From positions 1-5,134 of the forward strand of contig CANFLJ010000168.1 in the NCBI GenBank assembly GCA_947447815.1: DNA of 5,134 bases. The letters run 5' to 3'. This DNA is from Chitinophagaceae bacterium. GTDB taxonomy: Bacteria > Bacteroidota > Bacteroidia > Chitinophagales > Chitinophagaceae. The number at the start of each line of letters is the position of its first letter. Within the stretch, counting starts at the first letter, position 1. Below the pieces are notes generated by a model. That model searched no databases and had not been told where the DNA came from. It saw nothing but the letters and a program-made list of their open reading frames with translations. Positions 1 through 5,134 of this stretch are shown piece after piece. Both the position numbers and the translations under genes were made by a program.

Positions 1-251
1 TTCTCTAACTCTTTAATCTTCTTATTTGGTGCTGGCTTCTTTGACATGTTTGACTTTTTAGGCCACCAATCTAGTCTACCATGCTTTCTTAACCAAACTA
101 AAGTAGTTGCATTCCCTTGAATGCCATACTTTCTCTGTGCAGCATTCTGCGAAAGCTCCCCTTTTTCAATCTCATTTACAACTTGCAATTTAAACGCTAA
201 GCTGTAATCTTTTTGTGTCTTCTTCTTAATTCTGAATTGTCCTGTATTCAT
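1..251 (-). CDS. Transposase OrfA, IS3-type helix-turn-helix subunit, 5' part only
   Basis: The first 83 codons of a transposase first frame are present, starting at the ATG complementary to 249-251 and leaving the window still open. The protein is basic, opening MNTGQFRIKKKTQKDYSLAF. A helix-turn-helix region covers about residues 16-62, with AFKLQVVNEIEKGELSQ as the first helices and a KYGIQGN..TLVWLRKHG recognition segment, as in OrfA proteins that bind the element's inverted repeats. The last visible residues, NKKIKELE, look like the start of the leucine-zipper coiled coil typical of IS3 OrfA. In that family OrfA is joined by -1 frameshifting to a DDE catalytic OrfB, which would lie off the left edge. 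Assignment to IS3 rests on overall resemblance; another HTH_Tnp_1-type element is possible. No stop or frameshift is visible in the part shown. Confidence 0.75.
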   Translation of the reverse strand, partial: MNTGQFRIKKKTQKDYSLAFKLQVVNEIEKGELSQNAAQRKYGIQGNATTLVWLRKHGRLDWWPKKSNMSKKPAPNKKIKELE

Positions 252-295
252 TGTGGTTAATACAATTTTGTGTCAACCTATTTCAGGACGTAGCA
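1..295 (-). mobile_element. End of an insertion sequence (IS3-type), truncated by the window edge
   Basis: This is the 5' end of an insertion sequence read leftward; the remainder lies outside the window. It contains the start of a transposase OrfA and about 44 bp of terminal sequence beyond the start codon. Read on the minus strand, a plausible outer tip starts with TG at 295 (TGCTACGTCCTGAAATAGG), which fits the TG...CA ends of IS3-family elements. From memory, tips containing CCTGAAATAGGTTGAC recur in Bacteroidota insertion sequences. The exact boundary is inferred, because the opposite end and the target duplication are not visible. Confidence 0.65.
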
Positions 296-306
296 CTGCG
301 AAGAAG

Positions 307-343
307 AAAAAAAGCTTCGATAGTTAACTGTCGAGGTTTTTTT
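307..343. terminator. Bidirectional rho-independent terminator hairpin
   Basis: A run of A residues (307-313) leads into a stem in which GCTTCGATAG (314-323) pairs with CTGTCGAGGT (328-337) around a TTAA loop, with three G-U wobbles. A run of seven T residues (337-343) follows. The flanking A and T runs extend the stem and provide a U-tract on either strand, so it can stop transcription in both directions. The gene it originally served on the left is not visible, because the insertion sequence ends only about 11 bp away. It also shields the gene starting at 392 from read-through from the left. Confidence 0.8.
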
Positions 344-391
344 GTTGGTATAATCAAATATTAGTAACATTGAAATCTAAAACCACCCGAT

Positions 392-2656
392 ATGAAACTC
401 AAACTATTCTCTCTTTTTGTTTTAATGGCTCTTGCTTTTGGGGTAAAAGCGCAATGGAGTGCTGTTGGTAACTTTACGTCTACATTTGATAGTGCAATTC
501 AATGCGTTATTAATGATAAAGAAGGAAATGTATATGTTGCTGGTAGTTTTACAAATTCTAGTGGGAATAAATATGTAGCTAAATGGAATGGTACTTCATG
601 GAGTGAATTAGGTGGTGTAAATTCTTTAGGTGCAAAAGGACCAATACTTTATATGTGCATAGATATAAAAGGAAATGTTTATATTGCAGGATGCGATACA
701 ATTTCAAATAGAATAGGAGCTAATTATATAGCTAAATGGGATAAAGAAAGCAATATCTGGAGTGAGTTAGGATCTGATTCACTTAATACTCCACATGTAA
801 TTATATCTTCAATATGTTGTGATAAAAGTAACAACATATTTGTAGCACATATAATAAATGATAGTTCCAGTTATTTTAGTAGTTATGTGAGTAGGTGGGA
901 CGGAAAAAATTGGACTAAACTACCCTTTATGCCAAATATATCAAGTGAAGCTATTTATAATGTTTGTGCAGATGATTCTGGCAATGTATATGCATCTGGT
1001 GGTTATCCTGCACCTTCGAATTATCATAATTATGTTGTTAAATGGGATAAAGCAACTAATAAATGTACAGTTTTAGGAACAACTCCTTTCAGTTTAATGA
1101 ATTATACTCTTTATATAGACAGAATGGGCAATTTATATGCTGGTGCTTATTGCTCTTCCTTCAATAATAACACTACTTATAATGTATCAAAATGGAATGG
1201 AACAAGTTGGGTTCAATTAGGAGGAAATAACGCATTGGGTGTTAATAATACTATATGGTCTATTTGTGCAGATAATATTGGAAACGTATACGCTGCAGGT
1301 GATTTTACAAATAGTACAAATCATAACTATATTGCTAAATGGACACAATCAACAAATAAGTGGAGTGTATTAGGGGGAACAAACCCAGTGGATTCAAATT
1401 GGGGAATTGCTTCTATTTGTATTGATAATGGTGGAAATTTATTTGCTGCTGGGTCGCTTATAAATAAGATTGGGAAGATCTATCTTGCAAAGTACGGACT
1501 CCCATCACCTGCTCAGTACATTGATAAATTAGACACCACTACCTGTGCTGTATCTGTAGATGTTCCTGTTAGAGGAAAAAACCTGTATAATATTTCTAAA
1601 CTAAATGGGTCTATTCATTGGGATACTGCCTACTTAAATTTAGGAGGGATAAAGTTTGATAGTACCTATTTAAAAATGAACTTCAATCAGATAGATGTTA
1701 CTCATGCTGCCAATGGATATCTTACTTATAACTGGAGTGATAGTATAGGGCATACTGTAGCAGATTCGGCCCCTTTATTTACCATGGTTATGTATCCTAA
1801 ACCAAACGTATCGGGTGGTACAGGAATCTGGTTTGATAGCATTCCAAGTAAATTGGCAATAGATACGGCAATAGGAATAACAGCAACAAACGCCACTTAT
1901 AATAATGGCTGGATAATACTAAGTGATACACCACAGATTATTCAGAATGTAAATATACTTACTTGCTTTGCGGGCTGTTTGCCGATACACTATCAATGGT
2001 ATCTGAATGGTGTGGCAATTCCTTTTGATACTTTAAATTATATATACCCCAACAGTGGAGGAGTATATACTTGTATGGTATCGTATAGAACGGGCCATGT
2101 GGTAAGTTCCAATTCAATAAATGTATTGTTGCCCGTTACCTTGGTATCATTAAATGTGCAGAGAACAAAGGGGGTTAATATTATCAACTGGCAAACCGCC
2201 ACAGAAATAAATACTAGCCATTTCAATATTCAAAGAAGTACCAACGGGAAAGACTTTGAAACGATAGGGAAAGTAGATGCAAATGGAGCAAGTACCTACA
2301 CGTTCAACGATGCCCTCAGTATTGACGACTCACGATTCACGAAGTTGTATTACCGCTTGGAGATAGTAGATAAAGATGGAAGTAAAACCTATAGTGAAAT
2401 TCGCTCTGTATATCTCACGACTGACGACTCAGGATTCACGATTAGTCCGAATCCAGCAAAGGATTATGTAACCATTACGGGTAGCAATATCAAACAAGTA
2501 AAACTGCTTGACAATATGGGAAGAGTAGTGGTAGTAAAAGAAGTAAACAGTACCACTATCAATATTCCGGTTAATCGTTTATCCAAAGGATTGTATATGG
2601 TACAAGCCATTTATACTGATGGTAATATGAAGACAGAAAAGGTAGTGGTGGAATAG
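392..2656 (+). CDS. Secreted beta-propeller surface protein with T9SS type A sorting domain
   Basis: This is a 754-residue exported protein of unknown ligand. The signal peptide is MKLKLFSLFVLMALAFGVKA, with likely cleavage after Ala20. Residues 21-370 carry seven repeats of about 50 residues with the pattern C-x-D-x-x-GN-V/L-Y/F-x-AG, then Y-V/I-A/S-KW, then W-x-x-LG, predicting a seven-bladed propeller. About 380-475 resembles a cohesin-like beta sandwich. About 515-580 is Ig-like, with Trp536 and GVYTC (Cys561). About 580-680 is an FnIII-like stalk (WQTATEINTSHFNIQRS ... LYYRLEIVDKDGSKTYSEI). Residues 682-754 are the T9SS tail, with SPNP at 685-688, LLDNMGRVV and KGLYMV. In this family the tail is recognised by the outer-membrane T9SS machinery and removed, so the protein is probably surface-anchored or released. 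The signal peptide fixes the start; no Shine-Dalgarno site is seen, as is usual in this phylum. Domain names below the repeat level are inferred from sequence style. Confidence 0.9.
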   Translation: MKLKLFSLFVLMALAFGVKAQWSAVGNFTSTFDSAIQCVINDKEGNVYVAGSFTNSSGNKYVAKWNGTSWSELGGVNSLGAKGPILYMCIDIKGNVYIAGCDTISNRIGANYIAKWDKESNIWSELGSDSLNTPHVIISSICCDKSNNIFVAHIINDSSSYFSSYVSRWDGKNWTKLPFMPNISSEAIYNVCADDSGNVYASGGYPAPSNYHNYVVKWDKATNKCTVLGTTPFSLMNYTLYIDRMGNLYAGAYCSSFNNNTTYNVSKWNGTSWVQLGGNNALGVNNTIWSICADNIGNVYAAGDFTNSTNHNYIAKWTQSTNKWSVLGGTNPVDSNWGIASICIDNGGNLFAAGSLINKIGKIYLAKYGLPSPAQYIDKLDTTTCAVSVDVPVRGKNLYNISKLNGSIHWDTAYLNLGGIKFDSTYLKMNFNQIDVTHAANGYLTYNWSDSIGHTVADSAPLFTMVMYPKPNVSGGTGIWFDSIPSKLAIDTAIGITATNATYNNGWIILSDTPQIIQNVNILTCFAGCLPIHYQWYLNGVAIPFDTLNYIYPNSGGVYTCMVSYRTGHVVSSNSINVLLPVTLVSLNVQRTKGVNIINWQTATEINTSHFNIQRSTNGKDFETIGKVDANGASTYTFNDALSIDDSRFTKLYYRLEIVDKDGSKTYSEIRSVYLTTDDSGFTISPNPAKDYVTITGSNIKQVKLLDNMGRVVVVKEVNSTTINIPVNRLSKGLYMVQAIYTDGNMKTEKVVVE
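2323..2342 (+). repeat. Short word repeat, copy A (stalk loop)
   Basis: TGACGACTCACGATTCACGA occurs here in the loop before the LYYRL strand, encoding DDSRFT. It matches the copy at 2422-2441 in 19 of 20 bases and in the same reading phase. It has no counterpart at the equivalent loop of the second surface-protein gene. Confidence 0.75.
2422..2441 (+). repeat. Short word repeat, copy B (linker before the sorting tail)
   Basis: TGACGACTCAGGATTCACGA encodes the DDSGFT linker that joins the FnIII-like stalk to the T9SS tail. It lies 99 bp after copy A and is identical to the copy at 3559-3578 in the second gene. Confidence 0.75.
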
Positions 2657-2692
2657 AAGGAATATATTTTATAATTAAACTTACAATAAACT

Positions 2693-3793
2693 ATGAAGAA
2701 GACAATAATAAGTATACTCGTTTTAATAATTGCCATCCCTTCTTTCTCACAATTGATAGCCGGGGTTGCTCCTGCTGGAGATACTATTTGGAATAGCAGC
2801 TTTTATGTTTCTGCAGAAAAAATTCCATACAATTATGCAATTGACAGCATAGATATTGATAGTGACGGGAAATATGATTTTTTATTTTATATACAGGTAG
2901 GGAATATATCCGTTGATTTAGGCCCCTTTGTTTGCCTATTAATTCTTAATAATAATTTTAAGATAGCCATCGATACCTCAGGTAATTCTAAATGGACTAA
3001 CTATTTTGACCTAAATGACACATTAAAAATGAAAGGGCCAAAACGATGGAGTTCTGATAGTATTAATTACATTTTTGCAACAGGAATGGGGGGTACCATT
3101 CCCCCTAATTATTATAACGGATTTCACAATAAATATTTCTGGTTTAAAAATATCAATACGAATAAAGAAGGTTGGTTAAGAATAAGCGGAGTAGATTCAC
3201 CATTAAAAGACAGTATGTATGTCTCTATTGATCAATATCTGTTAGCGTCCTCCAATTCTCTTCCTACAAAACTGCAGTCATTTAATGTTCAAGGATCAAA
3301 AACAGAAAACACCATCAGTTGGCAAACTGCCACAGAAATAAATACTAGCCATTTTAATATTCAAAGAAGTAACAACGGGAAAGACTTTACCACGATAGGA
3401 AAAGTAGATGCAAAGGGAGCAAGCACCTACACGTTCAACGACCAATCCCACCCACCCACACCCCCATCCCCTAAAGGGGTGCTTTACTACCGCTTAGAGG
3501 TGGTTGATAAAGATGGCAGTAAAACCTATAGTGAAATTCGCTCTGTATCTCTCACGACTGACGACTCAGGATTCACGATTAGTCCGAATCCTGCAAAAGA
3601 TTATGTGACGATTACGGGTAGTAATATCAAACAAGTAAAACTACTTGACAATATGGGTAGAGTAGTGATAGTAAAAGAAGTAAACAATACACCTATTAAT
3701 ATTCCGGTTAGTAATTTATCCAAAGGATTGTATATGGTACAAGCCACTTACATTGATGGTAGTATGAAGACAGAAAAGGTTGTGGTGGAATAA
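2693..3793 (+). CDS. Secreted protein of unknown function with T9SS type A sorting domain
   Basis: This 366-residue exported protein follows the propeller gene after 36 bp with no hairpin between them, so the two are probably co-transcribed. The signal peptide is MKKTIISILVLIIAIPSFSQ, with cleavage near residue 20. I do not recognise the domain at about 21-185. It holds a D-x-D-x-D-G-x-x-D loop (Asp54, Asp56, Asp58, Gly59, Asp62) of the kind that binds calcium in FG-GAP, dockerin and EF-hand-like loops. It also has an aromatic stretch (YFWFKN, 148-153) and GWLRISG at 160-166. An FnIII-like stalk covers about 190-288, and a T9SS type A tail covers 294-366 (SPNP at 297-300, KGLYMV at 344-349). 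The stalk and tail are near-copies of those in the previous gene, except for the loop QSHPPTPPSPKGV (251-263). The tail implies outer-membrane export through T9SS and probable surface attachment or release. The substrate or partner is unknown. Confidence 0.88.
   Translation: MKKTIISILVLIIAIPSFSQLIAGVAPAGDTIWNSSFYVSAEKIPYNYAIDSIDIDSDGKYDFLFYIQVGNISVDLGPFVCLLILNNNFKIAIDTSGNSKWTNYFDLNDTLKMKGPKRWSSDSINYIFATGMGGTIPPNYYNGFHNKYFWFKNINTNKEGWLRISGVDSPLKDSMYVSIDQYLLASSNSLPTKLQSFNVQGSKTENTISWQTATEINTSHFNIQRSNNGKDFTTIGKVDAKGASTYTFNDQSHPPTPPSPKGVLYYRLEVVDKDGSKTYSEIRSVSLTTDDSGFTISPNPAKDYVTITGSNIKQVKLLDNMGRVVIVKEVNNTPINIPVSNLSKGLYMVQATYIDGSMKTEKVVVE
3443..3481 (+). repeat. C-rich inserted loop with CCCCT-AA-AGGGG palindrome
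   Basis: This 39-bp stretch encodes QSHPPTPPSPKGV and replaces the 33-bp loop at 2312-2344 of the first gene. It is strikingly C-rich in AT-rich surroundings and ends in the small palindrome CCCCTAAAGGGG (3468-3479). From memory, short C-rich sequences ending in a CCCCTAAAGGGG-like hairpin are dispersed in many Bacteroidota genomes. That it is such a repeat here is inferred, since only one copy is visible. Confidence 0.55.
3559..3578 (+). repeat. Short word repeat, copy C (linker before the sorting tail)
   Basis: TGACGACTCAGGATTCACGA is identical to 2422-2441 and occupies the same position between the stalk and the T9SS tail. It was probably carried along with the duplicated cassette. Confidence 0.75.
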
Positions 3794-3802
3794 ATTACCC
3801 TC

Positions 3803-4717
3803 TTATACCCAATCCTTCGGTGCCAGACAAGCCTGCAATAATTTATCTTCTTCGCTACCTGCAATGGGCTGATAATTATATTCGAACCTAACTGTTGGAG
3901 GAAGGCTCATTAAAATACTTTCAATACGGCCATTGGTTTTAAGGCCAAAGATGGTTCCTCTGTCGTGCACCAGGTTGAACTCTACATAACGACCTCTTCT
4001 TATTTCCTGCCAGTGCTTATGTTCGGGATTATAAGCTGTATGCTTTCTCTTTTCTACGATGGGTACATAGGCATCCATAAACGCATAGCCACAATCCCTG
4101 GCCAGATTTATCCAGAAGTCTACGGGCTTATCGTCGGTTGCTCTTTGATAATCGTAAAATATACCACCAATACCACGGCGTTCGTTGCCACGGTGGGTGT
4201 TTACAAAATAATCGTCGCAATGTTTTTTGAATGCAGGGAAAAAGGAAGCATCGCTTTTATCGCAGGCATTCTTATAGGTCTGATGAAAAAGAATAGCATC
4301 TTCGTCTATCAGATAATAAGGGGTAAGATCGGTACCACCACCAAACCAGCGGTCCATCACTTCGTCCTGCTCGTTGTACAATTCAAACATTCTGTAATTA
4401 CAATGAACGGTAGGCACAAAAGGATTGATGGGATGGATAACCAGGCTTAGTCCACAGGCAAACCATTTATGTCCATCTATCTTCAACTGCTGACGCATGA
4501 GGGGGGTAACATCGCCAAAAACGATGGAGGTATTTACGCCTCCCTTTTCAAATACATTTCCATTGGCTATTACGCGGGTTTTGCCACCACCACCTTCGGG
4601 GCGCTCCCACTTATCTTCTATAAAAGAGGCCTTGCCATCACATTGCTCCAGGGCATCACAGATGGCATCCTGTAGATTGTGTACAAAGTTTATCCAGATT
4701 TCTTTGGTGTTGTTCAT
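3803..4717 (-). CDS. hemF: Aerobic (oxygen-dependent) coproporphyrinogen III oxidase
   Basis: HemF converts coproporphyrinogen III to protoporphyrinogen IX in cytoplasmic haem synthesis, using O2 and releasing two CO2. The 304-residue protein is full length for the family (E. coli about 299). Signature blocks are present in order: WERPEGGGGKTRVIANG (37-53), HPINPFVPTVHCNYR (95-109), RWFGGGTDLTPYY (123-135), His145, NTHRGNERRGIGGIFYDY (173-190) and RRGRYVEFNLVHDRGTIFGL (240-259), then GRIESILMSLPP. The conserved histidines (95, 105, 145, 175) and the Arg/Asp of the R-G-R-Y-V-E-F-N-L-x-x-D-R-G block are all present. The usual GGIFFDD reads GGIFYDY here, so the second Asp is Tyr190; I believe this is common in Bacteroidota and do not take it as inactivating. 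The gene lies downstream of rsmI on the same strand, 126 bp away, and ends 9 bp from the convergent surface-protein gene. The ATG is preceded by an A-rich leader without a Shine-Dalgarno site. Confidence 0.97.
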   Translation of the reverse strand: MNNTKEIWINFVHNLQDAICDALEQCDGKASFIEDKWERPEGGGGKTRVIANGNVFEKGGVNTSIVFGDVTPLMRQQLKIDGHKWFACGLSLVIHPINPFVPTVHCNYRMFELYNEQDEVMDRWFGGGTDLTPYYLIDEDAILFHQTYKNACDKSDASFFPAFKKHCDDYFVNTHRGNERRGIGGIFYDYQRATDDKPVDFWINLARDCGYAFMDAYVPIVEKRKHTAYNPEHKHWQEIRRGRYVEFNLVHDRGTIFGLKTNGRIESILMSLPPTVRFEYNYQPIAGSEEDKLLQACLAPKDWV

Positions 4718-4727
4718 CTTTAATCTT

Positions 4728-4799
4728 GTTGCAAGTTTCTAGTTGCAGGTTACTGGTAATACAACAAACTGGCAACATGGAACTAGCAACCAGTAACTG
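4728..4799. repeat. Intergenic inverted repeat built from GTTGC/AGTT/ACTGG words
   Basis: Two arms face each other in the rsmI-hemF spacer. CAGGTTACTGG (4746-4756) pairs with CCAGTAACTG (4790-4799) with one bulged G. An alternative register pairs 4728-4750 with 4768-4790 at 17 of 23 positions. The left arm also contains GTTGC twice (4728-4732, 4743-4747 approximately). No T-run follows on either strand, so it is not a standard terminator. It lies in the probable leader of hemF and could fold in RNA. Confidence 0.65.
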
Positions 4800-4809
4800 T
4801 ATTTGTATT

Positions 4810-4846
4810 CATTATCACATTATCGAATCATCACATTATCAAATTA
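4810..4846. repeat. Short degenerate tandem repeat of CATTATC words
   Basis: CATTATC occurs three times (4810-4816, 4818-4824, 4834-4840), and the ten-base TCACATTATC occurs twice exactly (4815-4824, 4831-4840). The array runs into the stop codon of rsmI (complement of 4844-4846). It differs in spelling and composition from the adjoining inverted repeat. Confidence 0.65.
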
Positions 4847-5134
4847 ATCTTCTTCTATTTCTTTCAGCTTCAGCGGGTTTCCTTCTACTACCAGCACTAT
4901 CTCGCCTTTTACGGCCTTCTGACGGAAATAGTCTGCTACTTCTTTCAGGCTACCACGATAGTTTTCTTCAAACATCTTGGTTAGCTCTCTGGATACGCAG
5001 CATTGTCTTTCTTCGCCAAAATAAGTAGCCAGTTCATCCAACGTCTTTACCAGCCTCATAGGACTTTCGTACAGAATGATGGTTCTTTTTTCGGTAGTCA
5101 GTTGTTTTAGCTTGGTCATCCTTCCTTTCTTCAA
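4844..5134 (-). CDS. rsmI: 16S rRNA (cytidine-1402 2'-O)-methyltransferase, C-terminal part
   Basis: The last 96 codons of RsmI are present; the gene enters from the right edge, so its start is not visible. RsmI uses S-adenosylmethionine to methylate the 2'-O of C1402 in the decoding centre of 16S rRNA, acting with the N4 methylase RsmH. Recognisable segments are LKKGR at the window edge, RTIILYESPMRL (residues 17-28 of the fragment), RQCCVSRELTKMFEENYRGSL (43-63) and the terminal KGEIVLVVEG (76-85). The family belongs to the tetrapyrrole-methylase fold, and these are its C-terminal landmarks. The TTG at the edge is an internal leucine codon of the KKGR block, not a start. Ending soon after VLVVEG matches the shorter Bacteroidota form. 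It is probably co-directional and perhaps co-transcribed with hemF, without an evident metabolic link. Confidence 0.93.
   Translation of the reverse strand: MKKGRMTKLKQLTTEKRTIILYESPMRLVKTLDELATYFGEERQCCVSRELTKMFEENYRGSLKEVADYFRQKAVKGEIVLVVEGNPLKLKEIEED

Larger units (their letters stand above)
2189..2656 (+). repeat. C-terminal stalk and sorting-tail cassette, copy 1
   Basis: This 3' segment, from the Trp600 codon to the stop, is nearly identical in DNA to 3320-3793 in the next gene. For example, 2441-2548 and 3578-3685 match at 100 of 108 bases by eye. The two final 73-residue protein tails match at 65 positions. The lengths differ by 6 bp, all of it in one loop (2312-2344 here). Sequence to the left of the segment is much less similar. 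Confidence 0.9.
3320..3793 (+). repeat. C-terminal stalk and sorting-tail cassette, copy 2
   Basis: This is the partner of 2189-2656 and runs from the Trp210 codon to the stop. Its similarity to copy 1 is continuous except for the loop at 3443-3481. The N-terminal domains of the two host genes are unrelated, so the pair looks like a shared cassette joined to different heads. Confidence 0.9.

Noticed and set aside
173..190. GGIFYDY in HemF as a sign of inactivation
   Set aside because: Only the second Asp of the usual FDD differs, while all the other signature residues are intact. The variant is probably lineage-typical.
344..391. TATAAT at 349-354 as the promoter of the propeller gene
   Set aside because: No TTG box at the spacing expected for a Bacteroidota -33/-7 promoter and no TAnnTTTG element could be found. 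A chance match is likely in such AT-rich DNA.
2038..2226. Minus-strand open frame of 62 codons inside the propeller gene
   Set aside because: It is antisense to the Ig-like and stalk region of a clear gene and has no coding signals of its own.
392..3793. The two surface-protein genes as an anti-phage, toxin or polysaccharide-use system
   Set aside because: There is no SusC/SusD pair, sulfatase, hydrolase, nuclease or toxin motif. The visible parts are a propeller, adhesion-style domains and T9SS tails only.
3965..4742. Open frames on the plus strand opposite hemF (3965-4450, 4469-4675, 4497-4742)
   Set aside because: They lie antisense to a full-length, strongly conserved hemF. Their translations resemble no known family and look like the reverse reading of its codons.
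4728..4846. Riboswitch, attachment site or CRISPR-like array in the hemF leader
   Set aside because: The repeats are short, degenerate and unevenly spaced, without spacers of constant length. No known riboswitch core or T-tract is present.
4726..5028. Plus-strand open frame of about 100 codons over the spacer and the rsmI end
   Set aside because: It runs across spacer repeats and antisense to recognisable RsmI motifs, and no protein family is visible in it.

Overview
The window looks like a chromosomal segment of an AT-rich member of the Bacteroidota, most likely a Chitinophagales/Sphingobacteriia-type organism. The main evidence is two secreted proteins with textbook type IX secretion (T9SS) type A C-terminal sorting domains, which are confined to this phylum. 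A-rich translation leaders without Shine-Dalgarno sites and the spelling of the FnIII-like stalk (WQTATEINTSHFNIQRS) point the same way. The aerobic HemF enzyme indicates an oxygen-using organism. The assignment is by recognition, not by a database search.

Layout from left to right. Positions 1-295 are the end of an insertion sequence, with the 5' part of a helix-turn-helix transposase OrfA (IS3-type) read leftward out of the window. Next comes a strong bidirectional hairpin terminator (307-343). Two rightward genes follow, 36 bp apart and probably one transcript. The first encodes a 754-residue surface protein: a predicted seven-bladed propeller, a cohesin-like region, an Ig-like region, an FnIII-like stalk and a T9SS tail. 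The second encodes a 366-residue protein with an unrelated N-terminal domain but an almost identical stalk and tail. The second gene converges on a leftward hemF (aerobic coproporphyrinogen III oxidase) with only 9 bp between the stop codons. Upstream of hemF is a 126-bp spacer made largely of short repeats. The 3' end of rsmI (16S rRNA C1402 2'-O-methyltransferase) lies beyond it, also leftward, and runs off the right edge.

Functionally there are two units. The rightward pair makes exported, probably cell-surface-attached or released proteins of unknown target. The leftward rsmI-hemF pair is housekeeping: ribosome modification and haem synthesis. The proximity of the two units implies no shared pathway.

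I did not find a convincing new defence, mobile or signalling system here. The most unusual content is several kinds of short repeated DNA words. They sit between genes and also in frame inside the two surface-protein genes, exactly at domain loops and linkers. The two paralogues are nearly identical on both sides of one loop but carry completely different repeat-like sequence within it.
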